NCBI GenBank assembly: GCA_017476305.1
Contig: JAFVAA010000957.1
Location: 1 to 6,031, forward strand
Direction of reading: 5' to 3'
From: Lachnospiraceae bacterium
GTDB lineage: Bacteria; Bacillota; Clostridia; Lachnospirales; Lachnospiraceae
DNA: 6,031 nt
The translations under genes were made by a program, and so were the position numbers. Each line of letters begins with the position of its first letter. Within the stretch, counting starts at the first letter, position 1. The notes below the pieces were generated by a model, which ran no database searches, had not been told where the DNA came from, and worked only from the letters and a program-made list of their open reading frames with translations. Below are positions 4,153 through 6,031 of the stretch, piece after piece.

Positions 4153-6031
4153 TTATTGATAAATTACTTTGCTACCATTTTCTGTTTTCACAACATCCAG
4201 GTTCTGTGGAAATCTGGCTTTCATGGTAGGATCATGTGTAATAGCCATGATTTTAATGTTCTGGTATCGGCTCTGAATAGTTTCGAGTGCATCACAATAA
4301 GCCTGTATTCCATCACCATCCAAAAACGGTGGCTCATCAATAAAAAGCATTCCTAACTGTATTCCTGCCGAAGACGATTTGATTTCAGCCAATGCAAGAA
4401 TTACTGAAAGTGACGACTTAACTTTTTCTCCTCCGGATTTTGACAAATACGGGAGAACTGCTTTTCCATATTCTTCGATAAAGATATCCAGAGAAACTTT
4501 TTCCTTGCCATTTTTCTGCACTCTTTCAAGTTTAAATTCCACTCCCATTTTTCCGCCGGTCATTTGTCCTAAAATGGAATTTGCCGTAGCCGTTAATTGC
4601 GGAATGATTGATCGAATTATCTGGTGTGGAACACCGCTCTGACTGAATGCTAACTTCAACGCATCATAGTCTGATGTTTCCTTTGCGTATTCAACCTGCT
4701 GTTTTTGCAGCGCTGCAATTTCCTGTTTCAATTTGGAAATCTGTTCTGCTCTCTGTGAATACGCCCCTATAAGCATTTGATACTCTCGAATACGCTCATT
4801 AAGAGCATTTATATCCATATCCAAACCCGCAACGGTTACTTCTAAATCCGCAATTCCATTGATTGCAAGTTTCTCTGCCTCCGCATCCATTGTTTTTGTT
4901 GCAATATCCTTATCAAGGGTCTCAATTTCTGCGGAAAGTTCTGTTATTCTCTGTGTTGCCGTATTTTTCCGTTCTTCAGCAACCGGAAGCTGTTTTTCCT
5001 TTTCGAGCCATGGCTTCAGACCAATTATTGATTCCTTAACACTGTTATGCTCCGCAAAGGATTTCTCGTATTTGTCACGTTCCCTCTCTACATCAGCAAC
5101 CTTTAATTTGACCGTAGAAACTGTTTTTTCACATTCTGATATGTTTGACTGAATATGTTCGATAGATGCTGAAATCAGGGAAATCTGATGTTCTCTTTCC
5201 GTCATTTTTCGTAATTGCTCCGGTGCATCGGAAAGTTCCATTACCCTCAATGAGTACTCATGTAACAGTTCTTCATCAAATCCGACTTTATCTACTGCTT
5301 CATCCGCTTTTTTCAAAACTGCAATCAGTTTCTCCAAAAGAATTTCCTGCGCTGATTTAAAAGCACTGATTTCTTCATCTATTGCCGGTAACTGTTCCTT
5401 TGCCTCTAACGCATCTGACAGAAATCTGCATTTCGCATTTCCAATGTCCGGACAACCAGAGTTCTGTAACAACTCTGTCCGTCTTATTAAATCTGCCTTT
5501 TTAGATTCCAATTTCTGCACTTCCTGATTGATGTATGATTTTTTACTGTCTACTGCATATGCTTTATGGTCCCTATCAGTTTTTGCAGCCATATATTTTG
5601 TCTGCAGGTCTTTCATTTCTTTTTCCAATCCGGAATATTTTTCATATTCCGCACACCGCTGTCGAATCACATCCTCATTTACCGGACTTTCCAATGCAGT
5701 TTTTTTCTGTTCTTCTGAAGCCAGCTGCTTATTTAGTTCATCCAGTTTCAGTTCTTCTTCTGCCAACTGTTTTGTAACTTCATATGCTTCTGCCTGTTTT
5801 GAAGAATATAACGCCGCTTCCGTAGCAAGTTCTTTTTCTTTTTCAATTTGTACATTGTACTCGGCTACTTTTGTCTCAATCTCCTGCCGGTCATTAAGAA
5901 CCAAATCGGCACTTGCAACAATATTTTTCTGTGAAAGTACATTTTGCTCTGTGGCAGTCTTCTTTGTACGTAACGTATTAATTTCCGTAAGTAATTTTTT
6001 TCTTCGCTCTGCCGCTTCCTGCTGGTTCGTA
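4153..6031 (-). CDS. SbcC/Rad50/SMC-like ATPase, 5'-truncated by the window edge (C-terminal 625 residues)
   Basis: The reading frame stays open from the right edge to TAA at 4155-4153. A TTG at 5904 is in frame but is internal, because the 42 codons upstream of it are the same Glu/Lys/Gln-rich coiled coil. Numbering from that TTG, residues 1-150 and about 165-410 are long heptad-like coiled coil. They flank a Cys pair, CPDIGNAKC (151-159), at the apex where SbcC/Rad50 carry a CxxC zinc hook. The C-terminal ATPase lobe (about 415-583) has the ABC signature SKSGGEK (488-494), Walker B MLFIDEP (519-525), a D-loop FLDGDG (527-532) and an H-loop THD with His557. The N-terminal Walker A lobe must lie beyond the window. 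Known relatives are DNA-end-processing or tethering ATPases, and SbcC works with the nuclease SbcD, which is not visible here. A role in replication or recombination of the element is inferred from the neighbours. A RecN- or other SMC-like assignment remains possible. Confidence 0.88.
   Translation of the reverse strand, partial: TNQQEAAERRKKLLTEINTLRTKKTATEQNVLSQKNIVASADLVLNDRQEIETKVAEYNVQIEKEKELATEAALYSSKQAEAYEVTKQLAEEELKLDELNKQLASEEQKKTALESPVNEDVIRQRCAEYEKYSGLEKEMKDLQTKYMAAKTDRDHKAYAVDSKKSYINQEVQKLESKKADLIRRTELLQNSGCPDIGNAKCRFLSDALEAKEQLPAIDEEISAFKSAQEILLEKLIAVLKKADEAVDKVGFDEELLHEYSLRVMELSDAPEQLRKMTEREHQISLISASIEHIQSNISECEKTVSTVKLKVADVERERDKYEKSFAEHNSVKESIIGLKPWLEKEKQLPVAEERKNTATQRITELSAEIETLDKDIATKTMDAEAEKLAINGIADLEVTVAGLDMDINALNERIREYQMLIGAYSQRAEQISKLKQEIAALQKQQVEYAKETSDYDALKLAFSQSGVPHQIIRSIIPQLTATANSILGQMTGGKMGVEFKLERVQKNGKEKVSLDIFIEEYGKAVLPYLSKSGGEKVKSSLSVILALAEIKSSSAGIQLGMLFIDEPPFLDGDGIQAYCDALETIQSRYQNIKIMAITHDPTMKARFPQNLDVVKTENGSKVIYQ

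Noticed and set aside
5902..5904. TTG as the true start of the SbcC-like gene
   Set aside because: The same frame is open upstream to the window edge with coiled-coil sequence, and the N-terminal Walker A lobe expected in the family is missing, so the gene is truncated by the window rather than short.

Overview
The window is one continuous minus-strand gene cluster, so transcription runs from the right edge to the left edge. It looks like the DNA-replication module of a mobile element (temperate phage or integrative conjugative element) from a low-GC Gram-positive host, most likely a gut Clostridia/Lachnospiraceae-type bacterium. That reading rests on the AT-rich composition, strong AGGAGG-type ribosome binding sites, tightly overlapping genes and the family mix: phage replisome organiser, DnaC-type helicase loader, PcfK/PcfJ-type proteins, an orphan N6-adenine methylase-like protein and an SbcC-like ATPase. 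No structural, integrase, relaxase or secretion gene lies in the window, so phage and conjugative element cannot be told apart here. No tRNA, rRNA, CRISPR array or insertion sequence was seen.

Layout in transcription order: (1) 6031-4153, the C-terminal 625 residues of an SbcC/Rad50/SMC-like ATPase, running off the right edge. (2) 4152-3996, a short interval holding a possible 50-codon ORF (4125-3973) whose end overlaps the start of the next gene. (3) 3995-3093, a phage replisome organiser whose middle contains a striking array of DNA repeats (about 3422-3581) laid out like a lambda-type replication origin inside the initiator gene. (4) 3100-2345, a DnaC-like AAA+ helicase loader. (5) 2334-1486, an N6-methyltransferase-fold protein without an obvious NPPY/F motif. 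(6) 1517-549, a PcfK-like protein of the family that also includes the Cas9 inhibitor AcrIIA9. (7) 535-1, the N-terminal 178 codons of a PcfJ-like protein, running off the left edge.

How they may work together: the replisome organiser would bind its origin repeats and melt the adjacent AT-rich repeats, and the DnaC-like protein would load the host helicase. The SbcC-like ATPase may process or protect replication and recombination ends. The methylase-like and PcfK/AcrIIA9-like proteins are candidate counter-defence or accessory factors. From the replisome organiser to pcfJ, genes overlap by 8 or 32 nt or are separated by only 10-13 nt, which indicates one translationally coupled operon. Its promoter must lie beyond the right edge or in a weakly supported site near 4040. 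The strongest leads are the iteron/AT-repeat array, the AcrIIA9-family relationship, and the odd start of the replisome organiser, where a perfect Shine-Dalgarno overlaps the GTG and family alignment points to an ATA start.
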